64,000 nucleotides of DNA from Sphagnum compactum. Taxonomy: Eukaryota > Bryophyta > Sphagnopsida > Sphagnales. The notes under the pieces are model-generated. The model saw nothing but the letters and a program-made list of their open reading frames with translations, was not told where the DNA came from and searched no databases. Shown here in pieces: positions 1-11,328 of the stretch (positions are counted from its first letter, which is position 1; every line of letters begins with the position of its first letter). The stretch lies in contig OZ234493.1 of the NCBI GenBank assembly GCA_965153455.1, forward strand, positions 4,526,001-4,590,000, read 5' to 3'. Position numbers and translations under genes: made by a program.

Positions 1-590
1 AATTTCAATGTTAATGACTTCATTATATCATCAAGATTCAAGAATTAGGTGTCATGGTAGCAATGTTTTTCATACTGAAAAGTGAAATTCAAAATTAACA
101 AAAAAGCAATTTTGAAGGTTTTTAGTCCTCAGAAGGGAAAAAACTTGTGATTTGTATATAAACTTGGTTTTCATTGTGTAGCCAAAAATATAGAAGGATA
201 ATTATACAATCAGATAAATCACATAATTAAACTTTGTTGGGAACATGACATCAAGCGATTATTTTTTAATTAAAAGAAATCCTAGCAATAAAACTTTTTA
301 TACTAGCAAATCATCATATATTGTCACTTCAACAAATTCACACATATCCAACTTTCAATTACAGTGCTAAACTACATCAAATAGTGTGAAAAATCTGATC
401 AAGACATTTGACACTTTTCAATATACCATCACCTCTAATGTGGCAACTCTTTGATTATTTGTCAGCAAAGAATGCACTGCAATTGGAGTAGTTCATATAG
501 ATTTCAACGGAACGCTTGCAAAGAAATATGCTATTGCCTTTGAACTTTCATCTTTGCACTATATGCTTTTAACAAGCAGCTCATCACATA

Positions 591-652
591 ATGGCTTTTC
601 CCATTAGGAAAGCTCAAACCCATGGCTTTTCCCCATTAGGCAAGCTCAAACC
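591..652. repeat. 31-bp tandem duplication
   Basis: Two adjacent copies start at 591 and 622 with the shared words ATGGCTTTTCC, CCATTAGG and AAGCTCAAACC. They differ at a few bases. This looks like a local slippage duplication with no visible function. Confidence 0.75.
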
Positions 653-944
653 AGCAACAACTAACATAGGAACTGTTCCATGAAGTTCCCAAAAAATGAA
701 CTCGTAGTTCACAGTAACACCTGGTGAACATCCCTCAAAATGTGGGACCAAATGAACACTTCATTACATTAAGGTCTGGGGTGGCAGATAATGTCATTTT
801 CTTGACCAAAACATATGACATAATTTTCCTGTGATGGTCATACACTCATCATAACAGTGAACAAAATCTCTGTTGAATATGACCTTTGGAAACAAATTGT
901 TGAATCTGCCACCCGGTCTAAATGTCATGGAATGGTCTCAAACT

Positions 945-1018
945 TGCCCATTATGTTGGGTGCATCACCCAGCTCACCCTAATGGGCTCAACTAACACCT
1001 TACCCAACATAATGGGCA
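945..1018. repeat. 17-nt perfect inverted repeat (hairpin)
   Basis: The arm TGCCCATTATGTTGGGT at 945-961 is exactly complementary to 1002-1018. The loop is 40 nt. The sequences just outside the arms (CTCAAACT / GGGCTTGAAC) continue an imperfect pairing. It could be the core of a small foldback element or simply a hairpin. Confidence 0.75.
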
Positions 1019-2692
1019 GGGGCTTGAACATGCATCAGAATTTTCAACTCATTATATTAAACCTAAAAAAGCACTGAAATACAAACCTACCACTTATGAT
1101 AGATATTCAGACATTGATATTGTCAGATACATATGTATAAGATCTCACAAGAAGTTTAATAAAATTTGGAAAACTGATTAATAATTCTATGATTGCACCT
1201 AAAATTGAATATATGAGTTCTTTTTCCTTCAATTCAAAAGTCATTTGACTTGGGATACACTATAATCGAGTAGGACATAAAGAAAACTGCACTGTGAAAT
1301 CCATTTATGTACACTCTGGCTTGCAAATGCCATTATGAAGGAGATAGTACCTTGGCAGGACGAAGAGGCTATCATTCTCCTTGATTTCAGTTCATGTTCA
1401 TCAATTGGATCTTCAGCTAAAACCCAAAAAACAGCAACATATCCAAATTCGACATATAAACTCACTGACCCCCCTCTTTCAGCAGCAGGAAATCAATATC
1501 ACATGTTGTGAAATAGTGACAAACCCACATGTGGCCCAAAGATGTAACAGGTCACACTATATCCAATTGTCCAAGAATGAAAAACAGAACATATTGCACA
1601 TAACTATCTGCCGGATTCCTTGTGACCAGTCAGGGTCCTGGTAGAGTACAGAAGTTGGGTACCACATCATCAAAAGATAGGCCGAAACAGGGGTCTGTGG
1701 AACTTAAGTTCTTGGCTCCTTGCTGGGACAGTTTGCCAAATGCATGAGACAGACTCCAACAGACATTACTCTGACATGACAGACTAACATCAATAGTTGC
1801 CACTGCTGAGTTGACAAGCTGCAGAGCAGAAACACAGTTCTAGCTACCAAAACAAATCAGAATTTACTTAGTGGAGCCAAGCACAAAATCTAAAATAAAC
1901 AGAATCAATAAAACATGACCTTTATTGTTCAGCACTCAACAGGAGGTAAACCTGAGGGGTTCTGAACTCCAGGAGGATGTGAGGTGTGCACTGTGCACCT
2001 GTTGAAGGTGGTTATTTTGTCCAACTCTAGGTAATCTTTCATTAGCTTGGGAAGTGCCCTTCTTTCTCAAGATCATCATTAACAATAATGACACTACAAT
2101 CAGAAGAAAGTGCAACAAGTCCGATTCATTGCTTTCAGGGTTTCCAACCAACCTTGTAATAAGAATGACGAGTAAGCTTCCACACACCTCACTATAGATC
2201 AGACTGCTCAGCAGCAGAAGCTCTTAGTGGTATTTCACCTCTCCATAGGAAAGATGGGGAAATGGACTCCAAAATATAGACATGTATACAAAATACAGCA
2301 TGGTGGTATGCTACACAGGAATTCAGAACTTCTATCCTTAAACCCAAGAATTCAGACCAGTTTGTTTACCTAAAGTCTGAAGATTGGGTGAAGCACTCTT
2401 TTCAGACTCCATTTGCTCCTGCAACTGCTCCATCCCCACCTTGAGAAATTCAACCTGTTGTGCAACGCCTAGGGGATGCTTGCATCGAGCTACACTTCAG
2501 TCATTTGCCAAACTAGGTTGTCATCACTGCAAGCTGTCTGTTGACCTGAAGCATGACTCCTAATTTCCAATTAAGGGAACTGCAAGTTGAAGAAGATCTA
2601 GCTGACTTGCTGATGCTGACAGACTGTGACCTAGGCCTTGAGCTTAGAGACTGAAGCATGCTCCAAATCTATTATTGCAGCAGAGACAAACT

Positions 2693-3981
2693 CTACTTGA
2701 CACATTGGAAGCCCTTGCAGATGCCAAGCCAGATTGCAAACAAGATTGCACAGACAACAGCATCAAGAATCAGAACCAGCTTCACATTGTTCCACCACAT
2801 GCGGTGAGCATGAAGCCTTGCACTCCTACTCTTTTGCAGATGGTGGGTTGCTTCTGGTGTGGAAACACCTTCCACCATGACCTCAAGTTTCTGACCCTTC
2901 TCCAATACCTTGCCACTGTTCTCCATCATAATCTCCTTCACCTCAATTACCTGCACAAGGTTGTCAACTGACTGTCAACTGGGTCTTACTTGTAAGAAAA
3001 CCATCTGACACATGACCATGTAATTCAGAAAATCCAGCTATGTCAAGCATACTATGATTTGTTTCAAACCTCAGCCCGCATTAGAGTGTTTGGTTCTGCA
3101 ACACACATCACTCTCCTCAAATTTTAAGAAATATTTCCATAGGCCAAAACACAACAAAGGAATCCATAAGCAGATGGACTAAGTCATCAGTCCCTCATGA
3201 CCAAGATAACTCCAGAAAACACAGTGAGAAGAACAGAATCTTCTTTTTGATGTATGGAGGCAACAACTCTCTCCTTCAAAATAACAAGCTGAATAGTCTT
3301 AGATATGGAGCCTTCAACTGTACACAGTTTACTCACCTGATCCTTGACCTTTTTCTTGTCTGCCTTCCCTCCTTTCCCTCTTAAGGGTGAGAATCGAAAT
3401 CTCCTCTCTGACTTCTTCTCAGAAGCTCGTTCATGCTCTACCCGCTTGTGATTGTGATTGACATTGTGGTCAGATATGGAGACTTCAGGTTGCCCAGAAT
3501 GTATGTATGTATCATCCTCATACTCTCCATTCTGTTGTGCTAGAAGTTCCTCTTCAATTCGGTCAACCTCCTTCTGCGGCACACCTACAAATGGTGCAAT
3601 AAGACGCCTAAAAACAGTAGAAAATATATCTGTCAAGCAATAAGGTTCCAGCCCCTGTCCATCCTGCCGCATCCCCTGGTCATGCATCATCATTTTGAAC
3701 TCATCCCTCACATCCTCCAGTAATGCAAAAGCTTTGTATTTGGTCAGAGCTTCATCAACAATGGCACAATAGGTGAATGGTTCTTCAATAATACAGCTGA
3801 ATATTTTCCTCTTGATCGTGTATGTGAAGCGGCTATGAAAAGCCGGCACTTTCTCCAGGCATTGTGCAGCAACCAGTGCCAGGTCCATACTATCAGCTCT
3901 GTGCTCTGCCACTATCATTGTGCCCTTAGACACCGAGGCATAGTAAACCAGATTGGTAATGGAGCCCACTGCCAGTCCCAT
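2693..3981 (-). CDS. PHYL: Phytolongin: longin-domain, C-terminally anchored SNARE-like protein (two exons)
   Basis: The coding exons are 3981-3337 (residues 1-215) and 2950-2693 (216-300), joined in phase 0. The 386-bp intron has a GTGAGT donor and TTGTGCAG acceptor. Residues about 8-125 form a longin domain (VYYASVSKG, then an AIVDEAL strand and a VRDEFK helix). A charged, disordered linker (about 150-215) follows. The second exon has a VAMP-like but SNARE-motif-free segment ending with SARLHAHRMWWNNVK, and a single membrane anchor at about 271-293. Phytolongins are plant proteins derived from VAMP7-type longins in which the SNARE motif is replaced, and they act in the secretory pathway. 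Total length of 300 aa fits the family. I chose the ATG at 3981; the frame is open upstream, but the only upstream initiator is a TTG at 3987. The split into Phyl1 or Phyl2 is not resolved. Confidence 0.88.
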
Positions 3982-5230
3982 TCCCAAACCTCCTCAGCTT
4001 GCCTGAATCTTTGGATACCCCTTTCTGTCTTATTAATGACAATCCAGATCCTTCCCCTGTTTCCTTGCATATGAATCAGGTCGATGCAGATCCCCCTATC
4101 TCAAACCGTGACACTCAACAGTGAGCCTAATGAGATACACTCCTAAGGTAACGCCAGTTTTCTACACCAAGGATCTGGTTTTTTTCTGCTTCTTACTCAG
4201 CACTTTTTTGCAGCACATCCAATACTTGCGATCATCTGTGATGATGAGAGCCTACACAACAAGCCTCTAACGTTAGTCGATCTTCACCTTTCTGAACATC
4301 ACCTGACTGCAAATAAAACAAAATTTAGGTTGATGTCCTTGCTGTCTCACAACCAAATTGGAAATCGAAAAAAAGCTCCTGCTAATCCTTGAAGAAATCT
4401 GAAACAATAGCCGGAACATTGCGTGCGTTGTTCCCGGGGATAAATAAGTAGAATGGAAGAAAGGCGAACTGACAACCTGATACCAAACGCACTTCACAAT
4501 AAGAAACAAACGCGTTTTACCCTAAGAAAAGAAAGAAGAAACAAGACTTCAAGAGCAGTCCCGCAAGCCATCGTGCTTCTTAAGAAACCATCTTTCTCCG
4601 CACATCCTCCTAACCCCAGGCTACTCCTTCTCCTAGCAATCCGCTTGTGAAAAGAAAGCGAAGAAATCCAGACCAGAACCTCCACGAAAGAAAGCTCAGA
4701 AAAGAGAAAAGAAAGAAAGAAAGACCGACCTCAAAAAAGACGCCGAGCACAACTTTGCGGAAACAGGATGATCACGCTACCGAAAACGGCGGCACGCGAA
4801 GAAGAAGAAGAAGAGCAGCGCTGCAAAGAGAAGGAGGACATCATTGTCGTCGCACAGGACAACACCGGGGGCCCAAGAGTTTATAAGCTAGAAAGAAAAT
4901 GGCATAGAGAAAACAAGGGGCAAAAAAGGATCGGTGCGAAGAGGAATTCCGAAGCAACCCGGATTGCATCACAAGTCGCTGCAAATGCAAATGGAAGCGA
5001 GCGAGCGAGAGAGCGACTAAAACACACTTTGTTCCGGTATTGCAAGCGACTGACTGCACTCGTCAGGAGAGACGGAAATCGAACGGACGGACGCACTGGG
5101 AAGACGAACTAAACAAAACTCAGTCAGAAATGAACGGGTCTCTAATTGCCATCCGACGGCTCAAAACCGGAGTGCATATCTTATCGAACGATAGAAGCTA
5201 TGGGGGGAGAATTGAACTAACTGGCTAACA
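3982..5230 (-). promoter_or_regulatory. Leader and promoter region of the phytolongin gene
   Basis: Read on the minus strand, 5120-4490 is pyrimidine-rich with many CpG dinucleotides (for example the GCGAGCGAGCG stretch near 5000 on the plus strand), in contrast to the CpG-poor DNA further left and right. This is typical of a plant core promoter and 5' UTR. A good intron acceptor (TTTTATTTGCAG) ends at about 4306 on the minus strand, so a 5' UTR intron is likely. The donor is not certain. A weak TATA-like CATATATGG lies near 5247. The lysine- and arginine-rich open frames on the plus strand here are complements of the pyrimidine tract, not genes. Confidence 0.5.
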
Positions 5231-5302
5231 AGTCGGTAGCCATACCATATATGAAAGTTTTTTTATTAAAAAAATGCAAAGGATCCTTCTATATTCTTAG
5301 CT

Positions 5303-5460
5303 ATGTAATGGAACTTATAATTAAAATCTGGTCACTTGGAATTTTATTTTATTTTATTTTATTTTGTTTTATTCAAAATCTGGCGAATTTGAGCCATTTT
5401 TTCCGATGAAAAAAGTCCTTTGTGTATAGGTCAAAATCATAGTTTTCAAATCAAAATTTG
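5303..5460 (-). repeat. Copy of the GCCAGATTT interspersed repeat, with a TTTTA microsatellite
   Basis: On the minus strand this reads TTTTGACCTATAC, then AAAGGACTTTTTTCAT, then AAAAAATGGCTCAAATTCG and CCAGATTTTG, closely matching the repeat at 44.45 kb. A pentanucleotide TTTTA run at about 5342-5372 interrupts it. See the family entry at 44.2 kb. Confidence 0.6.
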
Positions 5461-5511
5461 ATGAAAATTTGCCAGTTTAAAAAAAAAATTCGCTGGACTG
5501 TAGGAGTATGA

Positions 5512-5857
5512 ATTCGCAAGCACCAGGAAATATGGAAAGGTTGAAATTTCAGTCCCACATAAATTGTACATGCGACCAAAAGAGAAACTAAGCTCACTCA
5601 AGGAAGGGATCCAATATCATCCAAAATCTAGAAACTCAAGTTGAACAATGGAAGCTATGTTGGGAGGGGGTGGGGAAGGTCGAAGTCAATGAATAACAAG
5701 TCAATAAACTCATTAGCAATCCAAAATTAGGTCTAGGAGAAGGATTGGTCTTGAGGTTGGTCATTCCAAGTTTCAAGGTGCTCAGGATGACTTAGTTAGC
5801 GAGTGAGTTCGTAAGCACCTAGAAACGTGGGAAGATTGAAATTTCGGTCCCATGTAA
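5512..5857 (+). repeat. Pair of about 50-bp direct repeats
   Basis: 5512-5562 and 5807-5857 share the order TTCGCAAGCACC / TTCGTAAGCACC, a GAAA-TGGAA/GGAAG segment, TTGAAATTTC and GTCCCA. The repeats are about 295 bp apart. They could be the two ends of a small decayed element or members of an interspersed family. No coding content is seen between them. Confidence 0.55.
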
Positions 5858-6340
5858 GAGCATCTCTACCGATGCTCAGGATGAGTGAGGTTCATCAATC
5901 CCATCCGGCGAAAATTCACTGGAAGCCTGCTGGGACCCTGGTGGAAAAATGCACAGCTTTCCGAGCCCTCGGAGGCGCTCAGGAGCAGTCTAATCAACAC
6001 AGTCAAATCTTGACTGCTCCCTGTTTCTGATTGGGTAAATAGTTTGATTGGTCCAAGTGGGGTTGTTGCTACTAGTAGTGTACCACCTACTTGTTTCAAT
6101 CTCAGTTTCAGTTTTATGGGTGAGGTTGGAAAAAAGTTAGTAAGTAAAACTTGGATGTGAGAAATATATGTTTGCAGAGTCACATATTGAGCTTTTGGTG
6201 GTGGAAATGCTCCAAATTGTGCGTGCAACCAAAAGACCAGCCGTTCTCTTATGAGAAGACCATGACTTTACATCATTTTTTTATTGTTTTTTTTTTTCTC
6301 TCTCTCTCTCTCTCTCTCTTTCTTGTCATTTCAAATTGAA
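5858..6340. other. Intergenic, GC-richer patch with a short hairpin and a TC microsatellite
   Basis: GAGCATC and GATGCTC flank a 6-nt loop at 5858-5877, a perfect 7-bp stem. The following 200 bp is richer in G and C than its surroundings but encodes nothing I recognise. A (TC)n tract occupies about 6297-6320. Confidence 0.4.
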
Positions 6341-6890
6341 GAGGGTATGGTGTCTTCCTAAATGTAGGTAAGATTCGTCTTCCATGACTAAAGATTTCTT
6401 TGAAAATATTCTATCTGACTATGGACGACAAATAACAAAGGAAAAAAAATCTTAAGGTATTTTACACTCTCTCTTAGTTATGGATTTATTTATTACATAG
6501 GTAGAATCCTTAAAAGGAAACCAATAGACTACAGTGTAATTAACTAGGGACAGCTTTCTTTTTTTATTTTCCTTTTCTCCGTCTTTTTTATTTATTTTCT
6601 GCTCTTTCCTTTACCTGCGCTTCCTATCCAACACTAAAAAGAAAGGTCAAGGTACAAGAGCAACAAAAATGGTCTGTATACCGTACTTTGGATGAAGTAC
6701 ATCCTTCAAATGGGTATAACCAGACCTTCTCTAAGGCCAAAATTTTACCTTCCATTAACTAGGGTAGGGTATCAATATTTTTGATCTCCCAATTCCAATA
6801 CATATTTCAAGTCCCTGGGTGTGTGCACATTAGGGCTAGTAGGTTCAACCTTAGACATTGCTAGAGCCCAAAACTCGGCCTTCAAGTCAT
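6341..6890. other. Intergenic, no feature recognised
   Basis: AT-rich sequence with T-rich tracts. No open frame with family resemblance and no clear repeat structure was seen. Confidence 0.4.
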
Positions 6891-6895
6891 GCTAG

Positions 6896-7121
6896 GGCCC
6901 TGGATTCACCATGGACGATGAGGTATCTTACATTAATGGGCTTGCCTAGGAGCTTGCCGGGGCCTGAAATTCACCTTGGATGATGAGTCATCTTATATTA
7001 AGGGGCTCACTTTAAAACGCGTTCAGGCCGAAAATTTGTTCTGGATGACCAAAAATGTATATACGTTAAGAGGGTCACCAAGGGGCATGCTAGGGCCCAG
7101 TATGGATTCACCCTGGATGAC
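6896..7121 (+). repeat. Degenerate tandem repeat, about 65-70 bp, roughly 3.5 copies
   Basis: Each copy begins with GGGCC-TG or a variant, then ATTCACC-TGGATGA, then a segment like ATCTTATATTAAGGGGCT, then a TAGG/GGCATGC part. Starts are at about 6896, 6959, 7026 and 7095. The copies are strongly diverged. The array directly abuts the foldback element at 7122. Confidence 0.6.
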
Positions 7122-7432
7122 TAATTATGGAAAATTTTTAATTCACACCTTTTTTGATTAAATTCACACCCTTCGCGCGTCCGATTTTATGCAGATTCAA
7201 CTTTAAGAGTATGTTCCTTTATCAGTTCCATTACTTCTGCGGGCAAGTTCTTGAGTTGTGCCCTGATTGACCACAGACCCCACACTTGCGTCCTTCCACA
7301 TATTCAAAGTGAGACTTGGGGTGAGGCAGACACACTCAAATTTAATCTGCATATAATCGGACGCGCGAAGAAAGGGTGTGAATTTAACCAAAAAAGGTGT
7401 GAATTTAAAATTTTCTCTAATTATTTTCCATA
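7122..7432. mobile_element. Foldback element with long inverted arms
   Basis: The left arm (about 7124-7198) reads AATTCACACCTTTTTTG, then TTAAATTCACACCCTT, then CGCGCGTCCGATTTTATG. The right arm (about 7341-7431) is its reverse complement with one insertion of about 13 nt near the outer end. The shared CGCGCGTCCGAT core is striking in CpG-poor surroundings. The 140-bp centre has no recognisable coding content. A non-autonomous foldback/MITE is the simplest reading. Target-site duplications are not evident. Confidence 0.65.
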
Positions 7433-8736
7433 AAGCACCAGACCCTGCTACCATCCAATGCACCAGACCAGTTGGACCAGACCAGTTTCGGTTGTCAAAA
7501 GGGACTAGGGTGTTCTTAGGAAGGGCTATTAGTCGAGGCCAAAAATAGTGGCAGCCATTTGACTGCTGCAAATGAGGAGTCGTCATCACCTGTCAGCAGA
7601 TGGTACTTGTTAGAAGAAAAGGAAGACGTCCAGAACTCTACTTACTGCCCTGAAAAAAGTCTCTCTTGAGGTGCCAACCAAGGCTGACCCAAAATGGGTT
7701 CATGAAAGTGCATGTGGGTGTACCCTCCTCAGTACACAGCTTCTTTTTTTGCTTTTAGGTCCACTACCAATCAATAGGTATGATTCTGATTTTCTTTTTG
7801 GGTGAGCAAAGTGCAGAGGTGACAAAATAAACAAAGTAGCTCAACCACGAAAGGCTCTGTCCTGAAATAATATATTACATTTATAAATGTATTATGAACT
7901 CATGGGATAAGAGTTTGTTGACTTTACTACCAAGGATTTTGAATTTTTTTAAAAATAATTTTGTAGTAAGAATTTTTTTTAACCCTTTTAACATTCAATT
8001 TGCATACTTGAAAATTCCAACCATAGTTTCCATTTCTTTTTTCTTTAACCATACAAATGACTATAAAGTTGTAAATAATAATATTGTGTCAAAATTCAAT
8101 TCAAGTTTTTCCAAAAAACAGTTCAAACATTCTATCGTAATGTGCACAAGCTAAAATTAAATATTTAGATGTTTGAGACAAACATTAATAATGAATGGAT
8201 ATCATTTAGATGAAAAGAGTTTGGAAAGTTATTCATTTAATTTTTAGTCTCATTTCATTTTCAAATTTAAAATTTTGACATCTCTTGTAATTTTTGTTGT
8301 CACATTTTGGCTTTAGGATTTTCCACGAAAGGTGTTCTGTTTTTGTGCTTGATGGGTGAACATGTGGATAAAAAAACATCCAATTTTTTTTTCATATTGT
8401 GATTGATAATAGTGATTTTTTGTTTGCACATGGTCCATGAAAACTAATATAAATAAATAAATTTAGGCCACAAGGTGCCACCATTTTGGATGTCACTAAT
8501 TAAATGAAAAATGCAACATTCATACATTGCACTTTAAAGAAATGGAAACGATAATGGTTTTTTGTTATATATTGGAAGTGCATTTGGTAATTTGAATGCA
8601 ATATAAATCGGTTTGTGAAATCTAGCCAATATGTTTTTGTTACACCATATCATTCATTTATGGGGACATTTGCTCATGGTCTAGTTGAGATCCAACTTTT
8701 GTGGTGTTTTCACTAAATTGTGATTTTAATTTGAAC
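7433..8736. other. Intergenic, AT-rich, no feature recognised
   Basis: After a short stretch repeating ACCAGACC (7438-7495) the sequence becomes strongly AT-rich. It may include the 3' end of the Helitron whose coding part ends near 8737 on the minus strand, but I could not identify a CTRR terminus or hairpin. Confidence 0.35.
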
Positions 8737-10690
8737 TTATCCATTAAATTCAATAGTTCTTGTTTTTTTTCCATGGTTGTTGTCTTTTAGAATGTCAACA
8801 TTAAAATCTCCCATTATGATGATTGGACAATGTTCAAGAAAATGTTGAATTATAATTTGAAGCTTGTTTAGGAATGTAAAAATTGAACATGAATGAGCCC
8901 TATACATACATACAATATGTATTAATTTTTGTGTATTAATATTAAAAAATATTAGTATATATTCTGAACCATCATTAGTTTTTGTTTTAAAAGAATCTAA
9001 GTGCATGCGTATGTCATACAACATCATTAACCCATGACCATGATGGATTGAAATATATGTAAACTTCGATTAATTTATAAATTTGTGCACATCTATGGTG
9101 TATTTTTGTTTCTATAAGACATAAAATATGAGACACTTGAAGGTTATGATCATGGTTGATGTCTTCATAATGTTGGCGTAAAGAATTTGTTTTCAAAGCT
9201 TGTATAATTACATGAAAATTATGTAATTTTTTAATTGAAGAATTAATGGTGTCCAAGTCATAATTGTTTTCAATCTATTCAATTTTATATGTATTCTTGG
9301 ATCCACATTAAAAAATTCATGTTGGAAAGGAATTAACAAAAGTAAATTTTCTTTTGTTCAGATGTGGGATAATGTTGTATATGTTAACCCATGTTTTTAA
9401 AACATCAGTAGAATCAAAAGCCAATTTATCTAATGATAATCCTTGAGAATGAATGGGTGTAAGTTGAATTGGAATTTGAATCCTTATTATGATAATACCA
9501 ACTCTTATATCTTTGATGATAGGTTCAATTGGTGTCCATTTTGATTTGATGTTGTTGTTGTAATAATGATTGTATTTTTCTCTTGTCAATGTTCCAATTT
9601 TAAAATTTTGAAACATTATCCATATGATGGTTTTGTCACAATATGTTGTTGATGATTTTAAAAATGTTATGAACTCCATTCACAAGACCATCATACATTG
9701 CATAATTACCAACATATATATTCTTATTTGAATTTTCAAATGCAAACCTATAGTTTTTTTTGGATCATTTTAAAATTTGTAAGATGGTGAACATGGTTGA
9801 TGATCAATACCCATTGCTTTGAAATTAAATGTGGGGCCTAATGTATTATTGAACACACGTTCATTGCTTTTTGTACAAGTTTATTTATATAAAATAAATA
9901 TGGAATATTAAGATTGTTGGGTGGTTGTCAATTACAAAATGAATTTATAAATTGAATATCTTTGTATTTTTTGGTTACAGTGCAAAATTTGTTCAAAGTT
10001 TTTATGAAAACCATGTTAGATTACCACATAACTATATTTAATTCATAACATTAGACATACATTTACCAAAAAGTTAGTGCTAATGCATTAACATTATCTT
10101 TGATATTTTGAAAGATCCAACTATCATAATTCACACGAGGTGTTTAATAAAAATCACATGTCATGATAACATCCACACCACTGAAGAATTTGTTTTGAAT
10201 ACATTTTATGGACCTTAACTTATTATCTATAACATTCAACATTCTAGCACCAACAAATGATATTTTATTTATCACAACAAGTTGTAATTGTTCATATCGG
10301 CATGTAAACCTATTTGATGAATTTGTTGATAAGTTTGATAAACTGGATAAGGATTGTTGGACAAGTATGTTCAATGTTGAATGTATTGTTAAACCATCAG
10401 TATTGAAGGTAGCTTCACCTATTGATGCCATAAGTAAAACCTTGGTTTTTGTTAAGTCAAAAGATATGTTTTTATTATATAATCGTAATAATCTTTGAAT
10501 TATATATTTCAATGTAAAAGTTCTACTAGTTCCAACACCCCCTGTAAAAAATAAACAAATTGGTATATCAAGGTATAATTATTTTTTATACATCATGTTA
10601 TCAAATATTAATCTTTTTTTTTCATTTAATTGTCTAAGCAAACTACGATATTCAAACTTTTTCCATCATCGTAGAATATGAAGATTATGT
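8737..10690 (-). pseudogene. Decayed Helitron helicase followed by an AP-endonuclease-like domain
   Basis: Read on the minus strand across many frameshifts and stops. About 10680-10500 carries the helicase N-terminal part with a damaged Walker A (GGVGTSRTFTL instead of GGVGTGKT). 10512-10144 continues with LLMAS-GEA-FN, RYEQLQLVVI and GGVDVIMTCDFY-like segments (the DE-box and motif III area). 9950-9700 reads like QPPNN-NIPYLFY-NKLVQK. 9560-9320 has IQLTP, HSQGLSLDKLAFD. Directly after it, 9256-8737 encodes an endonuclease/exonuclease/phosphatase fold with SHILCLIETKIH and CPIIIMGDFNVDI. A helicase with a C-terminal endonuclease is the layout described for Helentrons. No Rep domain is seen next to it. 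The element is dead: stops and frameshifts are throughout. Confidence 0.8.
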
Positions 10691-10930
10691 GAAAATTTCA
10701 TCTAATAAAGTTTGTGATTTCTAATTTGATACATCACGTGATTGAATCACAAAGTCAAATCATAAATCATAATGTTCAATATTGATTATGTTTATAATAG
10801 GATTACATGACATGAATCATTTACTTCATTATTTATGTCATCATTCCAAATGTAATTAGATGCAATGGTTTTGATTTTGAATATATTGAATCATTCATTT
10901 CTTTTGGTAGTTCAAAATAGATTTAAGCTT
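10691..10930. other. AT-rich spacer between Helitron and gypsy remnants
   Basis: The right end of the Helitron coding remnant cannot be set precisely. Further helicase-upstream codons may continue here in very degraded form. Nothing else is seen. Confidence 0.3.
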
Positions 10931-11328
10931 AGAAATTTCATCATGTTAGGCGGAAAAAACTATTAAAGTTAAAGAATGTCAAAGTTAGAGAAGTTGTAGG
11001 AAAACAAATTACAATCTGAGGTTAAATTATGAACTCAATAGTGGAATAGAGCTTTGTGGAGTCAACAGAAAAATATGGAAAAATAATTTAAGTTTGGGGA
11101 TTTTGTTCTATGTTTCCAAAAGGGAATAAATCACATTTGGGGAAGTTCACCATAAAATGGTTTGGACCATATAAGGTACAATATGTATTACTTAATAATA
11201 CAATTTTAGTGGTCACACTAACTAATTTTGAACCTAACCCTATGTTGGTTAATATTAACAAGCTAAAACCATACCAATTTATTGCATCGAAGGTGCAAAA
11301 TTATGAGGTACAAAAATTGATTTACTAG
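10930..11328 (+). pseudogene. Ty3/gypsy integrase C-terminal end (remnant)
   Basis: The frame ending at 11328 encodes a segment with FPKGNKSHLGKF, KWFGPYKVQYVL and NINKLKPYQF. This is the chromodomain-proximal end of gypsy integrases, where a short beta-barrel binds DNA. The same segment recurs at 50.8-51.0 kb in the second gypsy remnant (ILPNNIVLLVT, NVNKLKPC). Only this end is present; the integrase core, RT and RNase H are not found to the left. Confidence 0.75.

Larger units (their letters stand above)
1..2692. other. 3' flank of the phytolongin gene, no further gene recognised
   Basis: This stretch has the mixed, less AT-rich composition seen next to genes in this window rather than that of the decayed transposon regions. 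It lies downstream of the phytolongin stop codon, so its right part should include that gene's 3' UTR. I found no recognisable protein. An open frame on the minus strand at 1936-2187 encodes one hydrophobic segment but has no match I know. The stretch contains a 31-bp direct duplication and a 17-nt perfect inverted repeat, listed separately. Confidence 0.5.

Noticed and set aside
1936-2187. Minus-strand frame with a hydrophobic segment as a third phytolongin exon or separate gene
   Set aside because: The phytolongin already ends with its membrane anchor and stop at 2693. No family match or splice context supports a gene.
3979-3987. TTG at 3987 as phytolongin start
   Set aside because: An ATG two codons further in (3981) is a normal plant initiator and leaves the longin domain complete.
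4453-5112. Overlapping basic open frames on the plus strand
   Set aside because: They are complements of the pyrimidine-rich leader of the phytolongin gene, with no domain.
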